Shown: positions 35,014-44,323 of the stretch, in pieces
How positions within the stretch are numbered: position 1 is the stretch's first letter
Layout: every line of letters starts with the position of its first letter
Assembly (NCBI RefSeq): GCF_000092065.1
Contig: NC_009369.1
Coordinates: 186,001-250,000 of the forward strand
Direction: 5' to 3'
Source: Ostreococcus lucimarinus CCE9901
Lineage: Eukaryota > Chlorophyta > Mamiellophyceae > Mamiellales > Bathycoccaceae
DNA: 64,000 nucleotides
Program-made: the position numbers and the translations under genes
The notes under the pieces: generated by a model
Databases searched by the model: none
What the model was told of the DNA's origin: nothing
Seen by the model: the letters and a program-made list of their open reading frames with translations, nothing else

Positions 35014-37620
35014 TTAATCGAGCGCCAATGGAATATCCCCTTCTTGCAACAATCTTCCAATCTGTGCCATCCGATCCCTGTTTGCCTTCTTCTCCGTGGC
35101 CATATCTAAGAGTAAGCTTCGCATCTCGTGCTCGACGTCGTCGACTCGCTCGTACGCTTCGCGCACGATGGCATCGCTTTCCTCTCTGATGGCGATTGCC
35201 CGCGTCTCATACATACTGGCCTTATCCCTCGCGATCGCCAGTTGTTCACTCAGCTCCTCCAATTGGTGCTGCAATTCTTTACTCTTCGCTTTTTCGATAC
35301 TATCACTCGTCTCCAGAGTCTGCGTCAACCGCTTGATCTGGGATTCCATGTGAACAATTATGCGGTCGCGTTCAGCCACGGCATTATTTGCTTTGCTGAT
35401 CGCGTGCTCATACGATGCGTGATCGACCTCGGAGTCCGCGAGAGCATTTTCTAGCTCTGTGATGTTCATTTCCATCGACTCTACCTGTTGGACCAAAGAT
35501 CGACACTCTTCCGACATCGCATTCATCCTTGCTTCCGCCTCCACCATTCTCGCGTCGTGCGTCCTCAACGATTCCGCTTTTTGTTCGCGTAATCGAACAG
35601 CTTCATCCTTCAGAGACTTAATGAGCTGATTCTGGTGCTGAAGCATATCGTTCTTGATCTTTGTGCTCTCATCTGCTGATTCGAGCTTCAATTGAAGAGC
35701 CTCGACGTCCCGGATGAGTCGCTCGGCGAGCTCTTCTCGCTCGCGAGCCTTCTCTTCTCGCGCCGCGGCGGACCTCTCAGCCTTCAACGCCGCGACTTTG
35801 GCGCTCTTGATCGTCGCATGCGTGCTTTCCCTATCTATCACCGCCCCACGGGCGCGCTCGAGCTCTTCTTCCATGAGAACAACCATCTCACGCGTCTTGG
35901 CGTAACCTTCGAGTTGATCGCGTTGACTTTCCACCACTTGCGCCAATTCCTCGTTGAGTGTCTCAGCCTCGGCGCGTTCGGCACACGCGACTCGAAGTAA
36001 TTCTCGCATCTCACTGAGACCCGCTTCTTGGGCAGCAATTTTCTCGTTACTCGCGATCGCGGCTTCTTCGTGCGCATGCTGTTCGCGTTCCATCGACGAA
36101 ATACGCTCCTTCAAGCGCGCGTTCTCCTCGATGGCTTGCGCGTACACCGTCGATTCCTTACGAGCTTCGTTCACGCGATCGTTTAGCAACGCGTTTTGCT
36201 CGTCCATGTACATGGCTTTCAGATTTGCGAGATTCTCCGCAGATTCCGTCCTGACTTCTTGCAATATCGTCTCCAACTCACTGACTCGCAGTTGTGCTGC
36301 TTCCTCGTTTCTCGACGCGCGCTCGATGGCTTGCGAGGCTTTGGTCAACTCTCGGCGGAGAGTTTCGACTTCTTCACGAAGGCGGCGCTCGCTCGCGTCG
36401 TCGATCGTCACGTTAGACATCGCACTCTTCTGCGTCTCTACGTCTTTCATCAAAGGTGCCTCCGTTTGACTCGACTCTTCCCGAACGCGCCTGACGACTT
36501 GCTGATCAAAATCGATGGCTCGCTTCGCCGCATCCCCGTTGACCTGCACGCCGCGCGATTTGACGCTCTCATCGGCGGCTTGGAAGGCTGTTTGTCGTTT
36601 TTCACCCGAACGGTCCCCGCGTTGAGGCGTTCTCGAAAACTGCTCTGCGTGGGGAGGCGTCATGCTGCTTCGTCCGGGAGCCGTCGTCGCAGACGCGTCG
36701 AGAGTCTTTGTCATCGCCTTTGTGCACGTTTCGACGCTTAAAACCACACCATCTAGGTGCGTGAGCCAAGGAACGAGCGATGCCATCGTAATTCTATATG
36801 ACGGCACATCGCACATCCCGTTCGTTTCTTTCCCGATCACCGATCCTTCTTCCATTTTCAACCGAAGCGATTCCAAGCGCGTCAACTCGCTGAGCGCTCG
36901 CGCGGCTTGGAAACTTTCCAACGCGTTCCCTCGCGCGTCGAGCGCGCGAATGCCCCACTCCGCCCCGTCACTCCTCGCAAACCCACTCAAAGACTTGATT
37001 TTATTATTGGAAATGTTCACTCGCTCCAGCGTCGTCGACGCTCGTTCGAATCCCCTCGTCGACTCGAGCGCGTTGCTCGCCAGATTCAGCGTTCGCAGGC
37101 GAGTCAACTTTTCCAACCCTCTCGCCTCCGCGATGGCGTTCGACGACAGATCGAGTTCTTCCAACCGCGTCAACACCGCGAACGCTTCGCAATCCATGCT
37201 CGTTATCTCGCACGCGTGCGCTCGCAGCGCGCGTAAATTTACGAATCTCTCCAGCGATTCGATCCGCTCCGGCGTCCCGAGCGCCGTCCCGTACGTCGCC
37301 AGCTCTCGCACGTCCTCATCCGCCATCGTCGTCGACGGTCTCAGATCGATCGTCCCTCGACCTCCCGCACCGCGCGCGCCCGCGTCTTCTACCTCGCGCC
37401 CCGTCGTCCCTTCCCCCTCCCGCGCGCGCGTCCGCGTCCCGTCCCGCCCCTCGCGCGCGCGTCCCGATAACGAGGCGTCGTCGTCGCCATCGCTCGCGTC
37501 GTCGCCATCGCTCCCTCGGTCCTTCGCCCGCGTCCCGACCGCGACCGCGACCGCGCGCGCGGAGTCCTCTCGATCGAGCGTCGCGCCCTCGCTCGCGCGC
37601 GCCTCCCGCGCGCGCTCCAT
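35014..37620 (-). CDS. leucine-rich repeat plus long coiled-coil protein (LRRCC1/centrosomal-like)
   Basis: 868 aa. Residues 100-270 hold SDS22-type leucine-rich repeats (LEELDLSSNAIAEARGLEKL, LRTLNLASNALESTRGF, LERVNISNNKI) and a cap ending SLVPWLTHLDGVVL. Residues about 400-860 are a near-continuous coiled coil (EVETLRRELTKASQAIERAS and on). This domain order occurs in centrosomal and ciliary proteins such as LRRCC1 and CEP97. The homology is loose because coiled coils align with anything. The first 98 residues are Asp/Arg-rich low complexity; an alternative start at ATG 37326 (MADEDVRELATYG) begins just before the repeats and may be the true one. It diverges from the TPR gene over a region with octamer repeats. 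Confidence 0.7.
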   Translation of the reverse strand: MERAREARASEGATLDREDSARAVAVAVGTRAKDRGSDGDDASDGDDDASLSGRAREGRDGTRTRAREGEGTTGREVEDAGARGAGGRGTIDLRPSTTMADEDVRELATYGTALGTPERIESLERFVNLRALRAHACEITSMDCEAFAVLTRLEELDLSSNAIAEARGLEKLTRLRTLNLASNALESTRGFERASTTLERVNISNNKIKSLSGFARSDGAEWGIRALDARGNALESFQAARALSELTRLESLRLKMEEGSVIGKETNGMCDVPSYRITMASLVPWLTHLDGVVLSVETCTKAMTKTLDASATTAPGRSSMTPPHAEQFSRTPQRGDRSGEKRQTAFQAADESVKSRGVQVNGDAAKRAIDFDQQVVRRVREESSQTEAPLMKDVETQKSAMSNVTIDDASERRLREEVETLRRELTKASQAIERASRNEEAAQLRVSELETILQEVRTESAENLANLKAMYMDEQNALLNDRVNEARKESTVYAQAIEENARLKERISSMEREQHAHEEAAIASNEKIAAQEAGLSEMRELLRVACAERAEAETLNEELAQVVESQRDQLEGYAKTREMVVLMEEELERARGAVIDRESTHATIKSAKVAALKAERSAAAREEKAREREELAERLIRDVEALQLKLESADESTKIKNDMLQHQNQLIKSLKDEAVRLREQKAESLRTHDARMVEAEARMNAMSEECRSLVQQVESMEMNITELENALADSEVDHASYEHAISKANNAVAERDRIIVHMESQIKRLTQTLETSDSIEKAKSKELQHQLEELSEQLAIARDKASMYETRAIAIREESDAIVREAYERVDDVEHEMRSLLLDMATEKKANRDRMAQIGRLLQEGDIPLALD

Positions 37621-37925
37621 GCGCGCCGGCGCCCGAGCCGTCGCGAAGTCGCGGTCGACGGACAGACATCGCGCGCCGGAGACGCCGGGCGCGTGCCTTG
37701 ATTTTCCGGGTGTGCGGACCCCTCGCGTCGACGGGTCGCGACCCGCGACGGGGGTTCACGGCGCGCGATCGATCGAGATCCGCGAAAAAGGCGACGCTCG
37801 GCGACGCTTGGCATGGCGCGTCCGAACGTCCGAACGTCCGAACGTCCGAACGTCCGAACGTCCGAACGTCCGAACGTCCGAACGTCGACGCGCGCGCGTC
37901 CGAACGTCGACGCGCGCGCGGCGCG
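37621..37925. promoter_or_regulatory. divergent promoter with octamer repeats
   Basis: 305 bp between the LRR gene (minus) and the TPR gene (plus). It contains eight tandem copies of TCCGAACG (37821-37884), with more copies of the same core just downstream near 37899. No TATA box and no coding sequence I can support. Confidence 0.55.
37821..37884 (+). repeat. eight perfect tandem copies of an 8-bp unit (TCCGAACG)
   Basis: A 64-bp perfect array of an octamer, about 42 bp upstream of the TPR gene ATG. Overlapping units create repeated CGAACGTCCG motifs with an ACGT core. A period of 8 bp is not a multiple of 3, which argues against selection as coding sequence. Confidence 0.95.
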
Positions 37926-38043
37926 ATGCGGGCGCGACGGGCGGCGACGGCGGCGACGACGCGATCGAGGGCGAGACGAGACGAGGACGGACGACGCCTC
38001 GAACGGGCGTCGCGCGTCGCGACGACGACGACGACGACGACGA

Positions 38044-38085
<42 letters not shown>

Positions 38086-39398
38086 GAAGGCGACGGCGCG
38101 CGGAGGCGTCGGGCGGCGCGGTGACGACGGCGCGCGAGGGCGCGCGCGAGGGATGGGGCGCGAACGCGCGGGGGTTCGCGTGCGGCGCGCTGGTCGTCGG
38201 GGCGGCGACGGGGGAGGGGGGGTGCGAGCGGCGCGGGGCGGCGGCGGCGGAGGCGGCGCCGACGTCGAACAAGTCGACGGCGCAGTGGCGAATATACACG
38301 GATATAGGACGAGGATTGGTGCAAGAGGGAAAACTCGACGAAGCGCGACGGTATTTACAGCGCGCGCTGGTGGAGGCGAAGAAAGGGTTCGGCGAGGACG
38401 ACGCGCACGTGGCGGCGGCGCTCAACAACCTCGCCGAGTTGAATAGAATCGAGGCGAGGTGGGAGGATTCGCAAGCGATGTTCGAGGAGGCGCTGGAGAT
38501 ATTGCGACGGAAATACGGAGAAAATCATCCAGCGGTGGGAACGGCGTTACACAATCTCGCGGGGTGTCGACTCGCGCAGGACGACGTCGACGGAGCGTAC
38601 GATTTGTACGCCAAGTCGCTCGCTCGCAAAGAGGCGACGCTCGGGACGAATCATCCAGAGTACGCGACGACGCTCTATCACATGGCCGAGGTGCTGTGTC
38701 GAAGCGATCGTAAAGAAGATGCCATAGTGCTGCTCGAAAGATCGATCAAAGTGAGCGAAGAGATCGGTGCCGCGCACACGGACGCGTGCGCGCGGCGCAT
38801 GAAGCGTCTCGCGCAACTGCTGTGGGAGTGCGAACGATTCGAGGACGCCGAACGCGTTCGGCGCCGTATTTTAAGCACTCTGGAGCACATGAATGGGATA
38901 GATCACGTGAAGATTGCTGGTGCTTGCGAATCGCTCGCTCTCGTGCTCATGAAGCTCGGTCGTCTGGCCGAAGCGACGTCGTTGCTCGAGCGCTCGGCGA
39001 AGATTCTCGCTCGAGTGCGAGGAGACGGCGGCGCGCTCGCGCTCGCCTCGACGCGTCTGCATCTCGCCGAGGCCGCGCAGGGGATGGGAAACGACGACAA
39101 AGCGCTTAAGTTCTGTCGTCTGGCTCTCGAAATACTCTCACCGAGCGCGCTCGACGCGGTTCGTCGAGATGGTTTGCGTCCCGAGATTCGCGTCGGCGTC
39201 GTCGTGCAGCACGCGCGCGCCGCCGCGCTCCTTTGTGAACTCGCCCCTGACGACGCGACGGGGGACGAGCACGCGAGAAACGCCGCTCAAAACTTAGTCG
39301 CGGTGAAAGCGGTGCCCGGAATCGATCGTCGAGTCCTCGACAGCATCGATCGCGCCGAGTTTAATTTAACGCGAGCGAGCCGTCGCGTTCGCCAGTGA
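37926..39398 (+). CDS. TPR (kinesin-light-chain-type) repeat protein, probably plastid
   Basis: 490 aa. Residues about 125-400 contain six or more 42-residue tetratricopeptide repeats of the kinesin-light-chain type (AAALNNLAELNRIEARWEDS, GTALHNLAGCRLAQDDVDGA, ATTLYHMAEVLCRSDRKEDA). The first 120 residues are Arg/Thr/Ala-rich with a trinucleotide-encoded Thr run and a hydrophobic patch (GFACGALVVGAA). Together these look like a bipartite thylakoid-lumen or plastid targeting sequence. In algae such proteins are often plastid assembly factors; no specific function is claimed. The frame is open upstream to 37698, but that part is the octamer repeat; ATG 37926 is my choice and 38042 an alternative. 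Confidence 0.75.
38017..38084 (+). repeat. (GAC/ACG)n trinucleotide repeat
   Basis: A nearly pure ACG run, broken by ATGGCG, encodes Thr repeats in the N-terminal targeting region of the TPR protein. Confidence 0.85.
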
Positions 39399-39470
39399 TT
39401 AGTTCTCTGGTCTCAGAGTTGTATTTCTAAGCGCGCTATTCTAGTCTCTCTATCCACGTCGCCCCATCCC

Positions 39471-39695
39471 TCACGCACTGGCCGCATCTTCGTCCAGTTC
39501 CGGCAAGTCTTCGGGGTCGTAAATCACCAACAACACCAACGAGCACGACGGGCAGTGCGCGACGTCCTCCCCCGCGCGCAATTCCTCGAGCGTGATTTGG
39601 AAAAAGTCCCCGCACGGGCACTGATACGTGTACGCCTTGAGGTCATCGCGCCACTCCATGTCCTCCAGATCGACTTCATCGTACGCCCCGCTCAT
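39471..39695 (-). CDS. DPH3: diphthamide biosynthesis protein 3 (CSL zinc finger)
   Basis: 74 aa, the full length of the family. Reads MSGAYDEVDLEDMEW, YQCPCGDFFQITLEEL, GEDVAHCPSCSLVLLVIYD: four Cys with the CSL tripeptide. DPH3 (KTI11) is the electron donor for the Dph1-Dph2 radical-SAM step of diphthamide synthesis on eEF2 and also serves Elongator-dependent tRNA modification. The frame stays open 275 codons upstream to 40520, but that extension is Arg-rich noise; the ATG at 39695 matches the conserved start. Confidence 0.95.
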   Translation of the reverse strand: MSGAYDEVDLEDMEWRDDLKAYTYQCPCGDFFQITLEELRAGEDVAHCPSCSLVLLVIYDPEDLPELDEDAASA

Positions 39696-40470
39696 CGCTC
39701 GCGCGCCGACGCGCGCGTCGTCGCGCGCTCGGTGGTCCGCCGCGTCGCGCACTGCGCCGCCGACGCGTCCTCGCGGCGCCGTTTCCCGGGGCGGGCTGGG
39801 GTTTAGCCAATATTTCGCGAGGAGGGCCACGAGACTCGTATTCGAACACGATTTAAGTCGATTCGAGACACGCATCACGAGACACAAAGCACGACGCACG
39901 CCCACCGTCCTCGAACGCGGTCGCTCGCGACGCGCGCGTCGTCGAGGCCGTCTCTTTCTGACGCGCGTCGTCGGTCGTGTAGTAGGTGCGTCCGTCGAGG
40001 CGACGCGAACGCGCGCGGAACGCATCGATGCCCGCGATCGCGCGTCGGCGCGCGGTCGAGCGCGACGGAGAACGACGGCGCGGACGTCGAGCGCGCGCAT
40101 CGATCGCGGGCGTGACCCTAGGCGGCGTCGCGCGCGATTCGCGGGAAGGCATCGCGCGAGGCGTCGACGAGGGGATCGAGCGATCGATGCGTCGGATGCA
40201 GACGAAATGTTCGCGTCGTGCGCGCGTCGTGTCGCGCGCGCGCGCGGGATGCGCGCGATGAGGCGTCGTGACGCGTGTTCGATCGCGTTCGGAAGCCCTA
40301 AGGCGGGAGGACCGGGCGCGACGCGCGGGCGCGCGGACGAACGCGAGCGTCGCGGGGACGCACGGCGCGAGCGAACGTGGAAAATATAATCACTGTTTGC
40401 GTCCGGCGCGCGAACCTTGGACCTCGAACGATGAAACTGACCAGAACGCCTCCTTCCTACGCGCAGATAG
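39696..40470. promoter_or_regulatory. divergent DPH3/eL21 region with probable 5'UTR intron of eL21
   Basis: 775 bp without a supported protein. Near its right end, ACTGACC at 40438 is followed 26-30 nt later by GCGCAG and ATAG directly before the eL21 ATG. This is the same arrangement seen at proven acceptors in this window, so the eL21 transcript probably has a 5' intron. I could not fix the donor; GTGCGT near 39988 is a candidate. A GCCCTAA element, common in plant ribosomal-protein promoters, lies at 40295-40301. Confidence 0.5.
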
Positions 40471-40977
40471 ATGGGTAACCAACGCGCCCGATCGCGCGGT
40501 TTGCGCCACGGCACCCGCAACTTGTTCTCCCGTGGTCACCGTGAGCATGGTACTTTGAACACGACGACGTACTTGCGTACGTTCCGTGTCGGTGATTACG
40601 TCGACATTAAGGTGAACTCGGCGCAACAAAAGGGTATGCCGTACTTGCAGTACCAAGGCAAGACGGGCATCGTGTGGAACGTGACGCCGCGAGCTGTGGG
40701 TGTGGAGATTAACAAGACCATCGGTGGTCGCATCGCTCGTAAGCGCATTCACGTGCGCGTTGAGCACGTGCAACACTCCCGATGCCGTGAGGATTTCATC
40801 GCCCGTCGTGCGGCGAACGACAAGGCGCACCACGAAGCGAAGTTGGCTGGAAAGAAGATCGTGACCAAGCGTCCGGTCACTGGCGCGCCGCGCACGGGGT
40901 TTGCGCTCGAGAACGTGAAGTCGGAACTCTTGACTCCGATCCCGTACGATATCTTGCGCGAAGGCATGAAGTACTAA
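40471..40977 (+). CDS. RPL21: 60S ribosomal protein eL21
   Basis: 168 aa. Core motifs: TTYLRTFRVGDYVDIKVN, GKTGIVWNVTPRAVGVEINK, RIHVRVEHVQHSRCREDF and TPIPYDILREG, all matching eL21. The N-terminus (MGNQRARSRGLRHGTRNLFS) is a few residues longer than the land-plant form, and an ACTGAC/AG acceptor signal sits exactly before the ATG. So this Met could be the start or, less likely, an internal residue after an unseen exon. Downstream TGTAA at 41005-41009. Confidence 0.95.
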   Translation: MGNQRARSRGLRHGTRNLFSRGHREHGTLNTTTYLRTFRVGDYVDIKVNSAQQKGMPYLQYQGKTGIVWNVTPRAVGVEINKTIGGRIARKRIHVRVEHVQHSRCREDFIARRAANDKAHHEAKLAGKKIVTKRPVTGAPRTGFALENVKSELLTPIPYDILREGMKY

Positions 40978-41102
40978 ATCTTAGCATACGAATCGGATTG
41001 GGTTTGTAAACTGTAGGTGAGACCTGCTTAAAAATTTCAAAGCTCCCGTCGCGTCGCTTGGCGTCCTCACTATCACGCTCTCGCGCGTCTCAACGCGTCA
41101 CC

Positions 41103-42314
41103 ATGTCGCTTCCTCCCGAATTGCTCGATTTCTGCGTGTGCAAAGGTCCGGGGGACACGATTTCTGAACAGCAGCTCGCCGACGCAGGGGTGAAGCGCGC
41201 CGTCATTCACGGAGACGCGGCGCTGGATACGAAGAATGCGCTCGCAGTCACGTCGTTGTGCAAAGTCAGGTTGAAATGGAAGTTCGACGATGAAGAGTGC
41301 TGGAAACAGGATGAATTCGTCGTGTACGATGGAACAGTACCGAGCGGTGTCGAACTGGCGATCATGAATCTTCACGAGGGCGAAAGTGTCGCCTTCAACG
41401 CGCGCGGCGAAGCGGCGCTGACTGATTTCGAGCCGCTGCCCAAGGCGGACATCTCACAGGTCTTTCGGTCAGGTCAAGCGGAGGTCTTGGATGTCAAACT
41501 CGAGCGTAAGGATAAGTTTGACATGAGCGCGAGCGACAAAATCGCATTCGGCGAAAAAATGAATGAGATTGGCAAGAAGTTGTTCGCGAACGGTCGACTG
41601 GCGCGCGCCGCTGAGGTTTGGAAACGAGCCGCCGAGGTTTTCGCAGTTTTAGAGCCCGAAGACGAGGACGTGAATCCGAACGGGATGAAAAATAACGAGG
41701 CATGTCACGAAGTAGCTCGAAAAGTCTACCTGAATATGGCTCTCGTCATGTACAAACTCGAAAACTTTACTGAATGTGAATTGTATTGCTGCGATGTATT
41801 GGACACTCGCGTCGATGAGCCGACGTACTCCCAAATCAAATCGAAGGCGCTGTTTCGACGAGGTTGCGCTCGACTGAAGCTCAGAAAAGTTTCGCTTGGA
41901 TCTAGAATCACCGCTGACACGGCTGAGGCGGATTTCTTCCTCGCCAGCGAGCTCGATTCTAGCATCGACGTCGCCGCGCATTTCGACGCTTGCACGGAAC
42001 TGCGAGAGCAACTCTTGGCGTCTGGAGTTGAAATCCCGTCCGACGACGTCGAAACGCCGAACGTCGAAGATGAGATGAATCATTACCCTACCGATATCGA
42101 ACACGCTTTGCGCCAAATCCGACGCGAAAATTTACACGACGGGTTGGCGTTCGAACATCCGCAGAAGCGCGCGGCGATTCTTGAAGAGCGCATGCGCGTC
42201 TACAGGCGACTCATGGATGAAACGCCTTGGAGCGCGCTTCGAGGAACGATGTTCGATGCGGACTCTGAAGAGCTGCAAAAAACCGCCACCACTGCGCGCG
42301 AGGTTGATACATGA
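41103..42314 (+). CDS. FKBP-like/TPR co-chaperone-type protein
   Basis: 403 aa. Residues 20-140 form a degenerate FKBP-type domain (VRLKWKFDDEECWKQDEFVV, then PSGVELAIMNLHEGESVAF, where the last part resembles the FKBP GWE/M-GE region). The aromatic prolyl-isomerase pocket is not evident. Residues 155-300 are TPR helices (MNEIGKKLFANGRLARAAEV; ARKVYLNMALVMYKLENFTE; KALFRRGCARLKL). This order is that of plant FKBP/TPR co-chaperones that bind Hsp90. Isomerase activity is doubtful. The frame extends upstream to 41058 without ATG; the ATG at 41103 has a good context (CACCATG). Confidence 0.75.
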   Translation: MSLPPELLDFCVCKGPGDTISEQQLADAGVKRAVIHGDAALDTKNALAVTSLCKVRLKWKFDDEECWKQDEFVVYDGTVPSGVELAIMNLHEGESVAFNARGEAALTDFEPLPKADISQVFRSGQAEVLDVKLERKDKFDMSASDKIAFGEKMNEIGKKLFANGRLARAAEVWKRAAEVFAVLEPEDEDVNPNGMKNNEACHEVARKVYLNMALVMYKLENFTECELYCCDVLDTRVDEPTYSQIKSKALFRRGCARLKLRKVSLGSRITADTAEADFFLASELDSSIDVAAHFDACTELREQLLASGVEIPSDDVETPNVEDEMNHYPTDIEHALRQIRRENLHDGLAFEHPQKRAAILEERMRVYRRLMDETPWSALRGTMFDADSEELQKTATTAREVDT

Positions 42315-42339
42315 TTTATAACAAACAACAACGACATTA

Positions 42340-43107
42340 TTAACTGTTTCTCATTTTCGAAGCCGCGGCGTCGTCGACGATCCATCGCACGTCCCCGGTG
42401 ACCAAGGCGGCGGGCACGGAGCCATCTTGCGGCGCCTCTTCCAATATTCGAGCCGTCATTTCGGCTTTTCCCGCACCGGAGGCGACAAAAACTTTCGCTC
42501 GAGCGGCGTTCACCAAGGGCAAGGAGAACGTCACGCGTTCCGGCGGCGGTTTCGGCGAGTCGGCGATTGGTAAAATCCATCCCTCGGTCTCGCGCAACAG
42601 CGCGTGGTTTGGAAACAGCGAGCAGATGTGACCGTCGGGCCCGAATCCGAGCAAGAGCATGTCGAACACCGGCAATCCATCTTCGTTCAACTCGATCACG
42701 TCCGGCGTCAGCGCGCGTAAATCTCTCTCGTACGCCTCCGCGCACGGCTTCGCCGCGCCCTCGTTGCGTTCGCACAGCGTCTCGTCGACGGCGTACAACC
42801 GTTCTCGCTTCACGCTCACGTCCCCGAACAGCGCCCGCATCGCGCCTCCAAAATTCGATTCCTCGTCGTCCCACTTCACGCATCGCTCGTCCACCCAAAA
42901 CACTCGCCATTTATCCCACTCCACTCGCCGCGTCTCCTCCCGCAGCGCTCCGAGCGCCTTCGCGAGCGACCCCCCCGCGAGCGCCACCGCGAACGTCCCT
43001 CGCTTCTCGATCGCTTCTCTCGACGCCGTCTCCACCGCGTCCGCCAGCGCCTTCGCGCACGCGTCGTTATCGCGCACGCGTTCCATCGTCACCGAGGTCG
43101 CATCCAT
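42340..43107 (-). CDS. PGL: 6-phosphogluconolactonase
   Basis: Second step of the oxidative pentose phosphate pathway. 255 aa, normal length. Motifs: FAVALAGGSLAKALGAL, WRVFWVDERCVKWDDEESNF, LLLGFGPDGHICSLFPNH and ERVTFSLPLVNAARAKVFV. All active-site elements (SGGS-like AGGS, DER, GPDGH, RVT) are present. From ATG 43107 it would be cytosolic. The frame is open upstream to 43344 with Arg-rich sequence that includes an 18-bp direct duplication; if translated it could act as a targeting peptide, so location is open. Confidence 0.93.
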   Translation of the reverse strand: MDATSVTMERVRDNDACAKALADAVETASREAIEKRGTFAVALAGGSLAKALGALREETRRVEWDKWRVFWVDERCVKWDDEESNFGGAMRALFGDVSVKRERLYAVDETLCERNEGAAKPCAEAYERDLRALTPDVIELNEDGLPVFDMLLLGFGPDGHICSLFPNHALLRETEGWILPIADSPKPPPERVTFSLPLVNAARAKVFVASGAGKAEMTARILEEAPQDGSVPAALVTGDVRWIVDDAAASKMRNS

Positions 43108-43365
43108 CGCGTCCCGACGACGATGTCCCGCGCGACGACGATGTCCCGCGCGACGTCCCGGTCGTCGCTCGAGCGGTCGACGCCGCGCCGCGATCGTCGC
43201 GCGCGAGTCCGACGCCCGCGCGCGTCGCATCGGATCGATCGCGCGCGAACCACCGCGTCGCGCGGTGCGCGCGTCGTCGCTCGCACGGCGCGCATCCATC
43301 GGTCGATGCGATTCGATTCGACGCGACGCGCGCGCGCGCCGCACTCGACGACGCGACGACGGCGG

Positions 43366-43996
43366 ATGGCGACTCGACGCGCGCTCCGACCGCTCATGGA
43401 CCGCGTGCTGGTGGAGCGCATCGCGCCCGCGACGAAATCCGTGGGGGGGGTGCTGCTGCCGGAGAGCATGACGGGGAACACGGTGCGTCGACGACGAGGA
43501 CGAAGGCTCGCGAAGGATGGTCGGCGGCGACGCATGCGCGCACGCATGAATGAATGAATGAATGAATGAATGAATGCGCGCGCGCGCGCGGACATCGACG
43601 ACGGTGGCGGACGAAAAAACAAAGGATGAAAGACTGACGCGGAGAATCGCGCGATGACGACGCGGACGCAGATGAACGAGGCGAAAGTGATCGCCGCGGG
43701 ACCGGGACGAAGAACGATGAGCGGCGAGCTCGTGCCGTTGGGTGCGAGACGCGACGCGCGCGCGCGATGAAACGCGAAACGGACGCGAAACGGGACGAAC
43801 AGACGACGGTGACGACGATGACGACGACGATGACTGACGAAGGAATCGATGACGGTTCGGACGAGGCGCAGAGATTAAGGTCGGGGACGTCGTCGCGCTT
43901 CCGGAATTCGGCGGCGCCGCGGTGAACGCGGGCGACGGCTCGGGGAAGGAGTACTTTATCTATCGCGAAGAAGAGATCGTGGGCGTCGTGGAGTGA
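43366..43996 (+). CDS. CPN10: 10-kDa chaperonin (CPN10/GroES), 3 exons
   Basis: Lid of the mitochondrial chaperonin-60. Exons 43366..43482, 43672..43741 and 43872..43996 give 103 aa, the normal length. Sequence in order: MDRVLVERIAPATKSVGGVL and PES (mobile loop) in exon 1; MNEAKVIAAGPGRR in exon 2; VGDVVALPEFGG and EYFIYREEEIVGVVE in exon 3. Donors GTGCGT and GTGCGA; ACTGAC lies 34 nt before each CAG. There is no long transit peptide, as in mitochondrial CPN10. Intron 1 contains an (ATGA)n microsatellite and a (CG)n run. Confidence 0.95.
43546..43590 (+). repeat. (ATGA)n followed by (CG)n microsatellites
   Basis: About seven ATGA units, then a 14-bp CG run, inside intron 1 of CPN10. Confidence 0.9.
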
Positions 43997-44323
43997 GCGC
44001 ACCGCGCGTGACGCGAATTTAGCATCGATCGACGCGCGCGACGCGTCGTTTAATCCGACATTACGGGCATTCATTCAAAGTCGACGCGCGCGCCTCGCCC
44101 CGGCGGGTTTCGACGCGAGCGACAATCGACGTCGCACAACGCGACTCGCGGGTCGACCGCGCGCGCGATCGCGCGTGATCGCGCGACGGATTCGTTTACA
44201 CGTCACGTCGCGCGCGCGCGAAGCGCACGCGCTCGTACGCGCCGCGAACGCGCGAACGGTGTCGATTCGATTTGAACTCTCGACGCGACGGGATTTTGAC
44301 TTTGAAACGCGCCGACGCGCGCG
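43997..44323. other. intergenic, CPN10 3' region and ARM-BTB promoter
   Basis: 327 bp of GC-rich sequence with no recognisable coding potential or repeat. Confidence 0.5.

Noticed and set aside
37821-37884. Possible CRISPR-like array
   Set aside because: Octamers are contiguous with no spacers, in a nuclear eukaryotic context.
36662-38446. Plus-strand frame of nearly 600 codons opposite the LRR/coiled-coil gene
   Set aside because: High GC keeps antisense frames open; the minus-strand protein has real repeats and motifs, and this one has only Arg/Ser-rich sequence.
39696-40520. 275-codon upstream extension of DPH3
   Set aside because: Arg-rich with no similarity; DPH3 is complete at 74 residues.
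43119-43152. 18-bp direct duplication as part of a PGL targeting peptide
   Set aside because: It would encode repeated Arg-rich sequence upstream of the conserved start; kept only as an uncertain extension, not annotated as coding.
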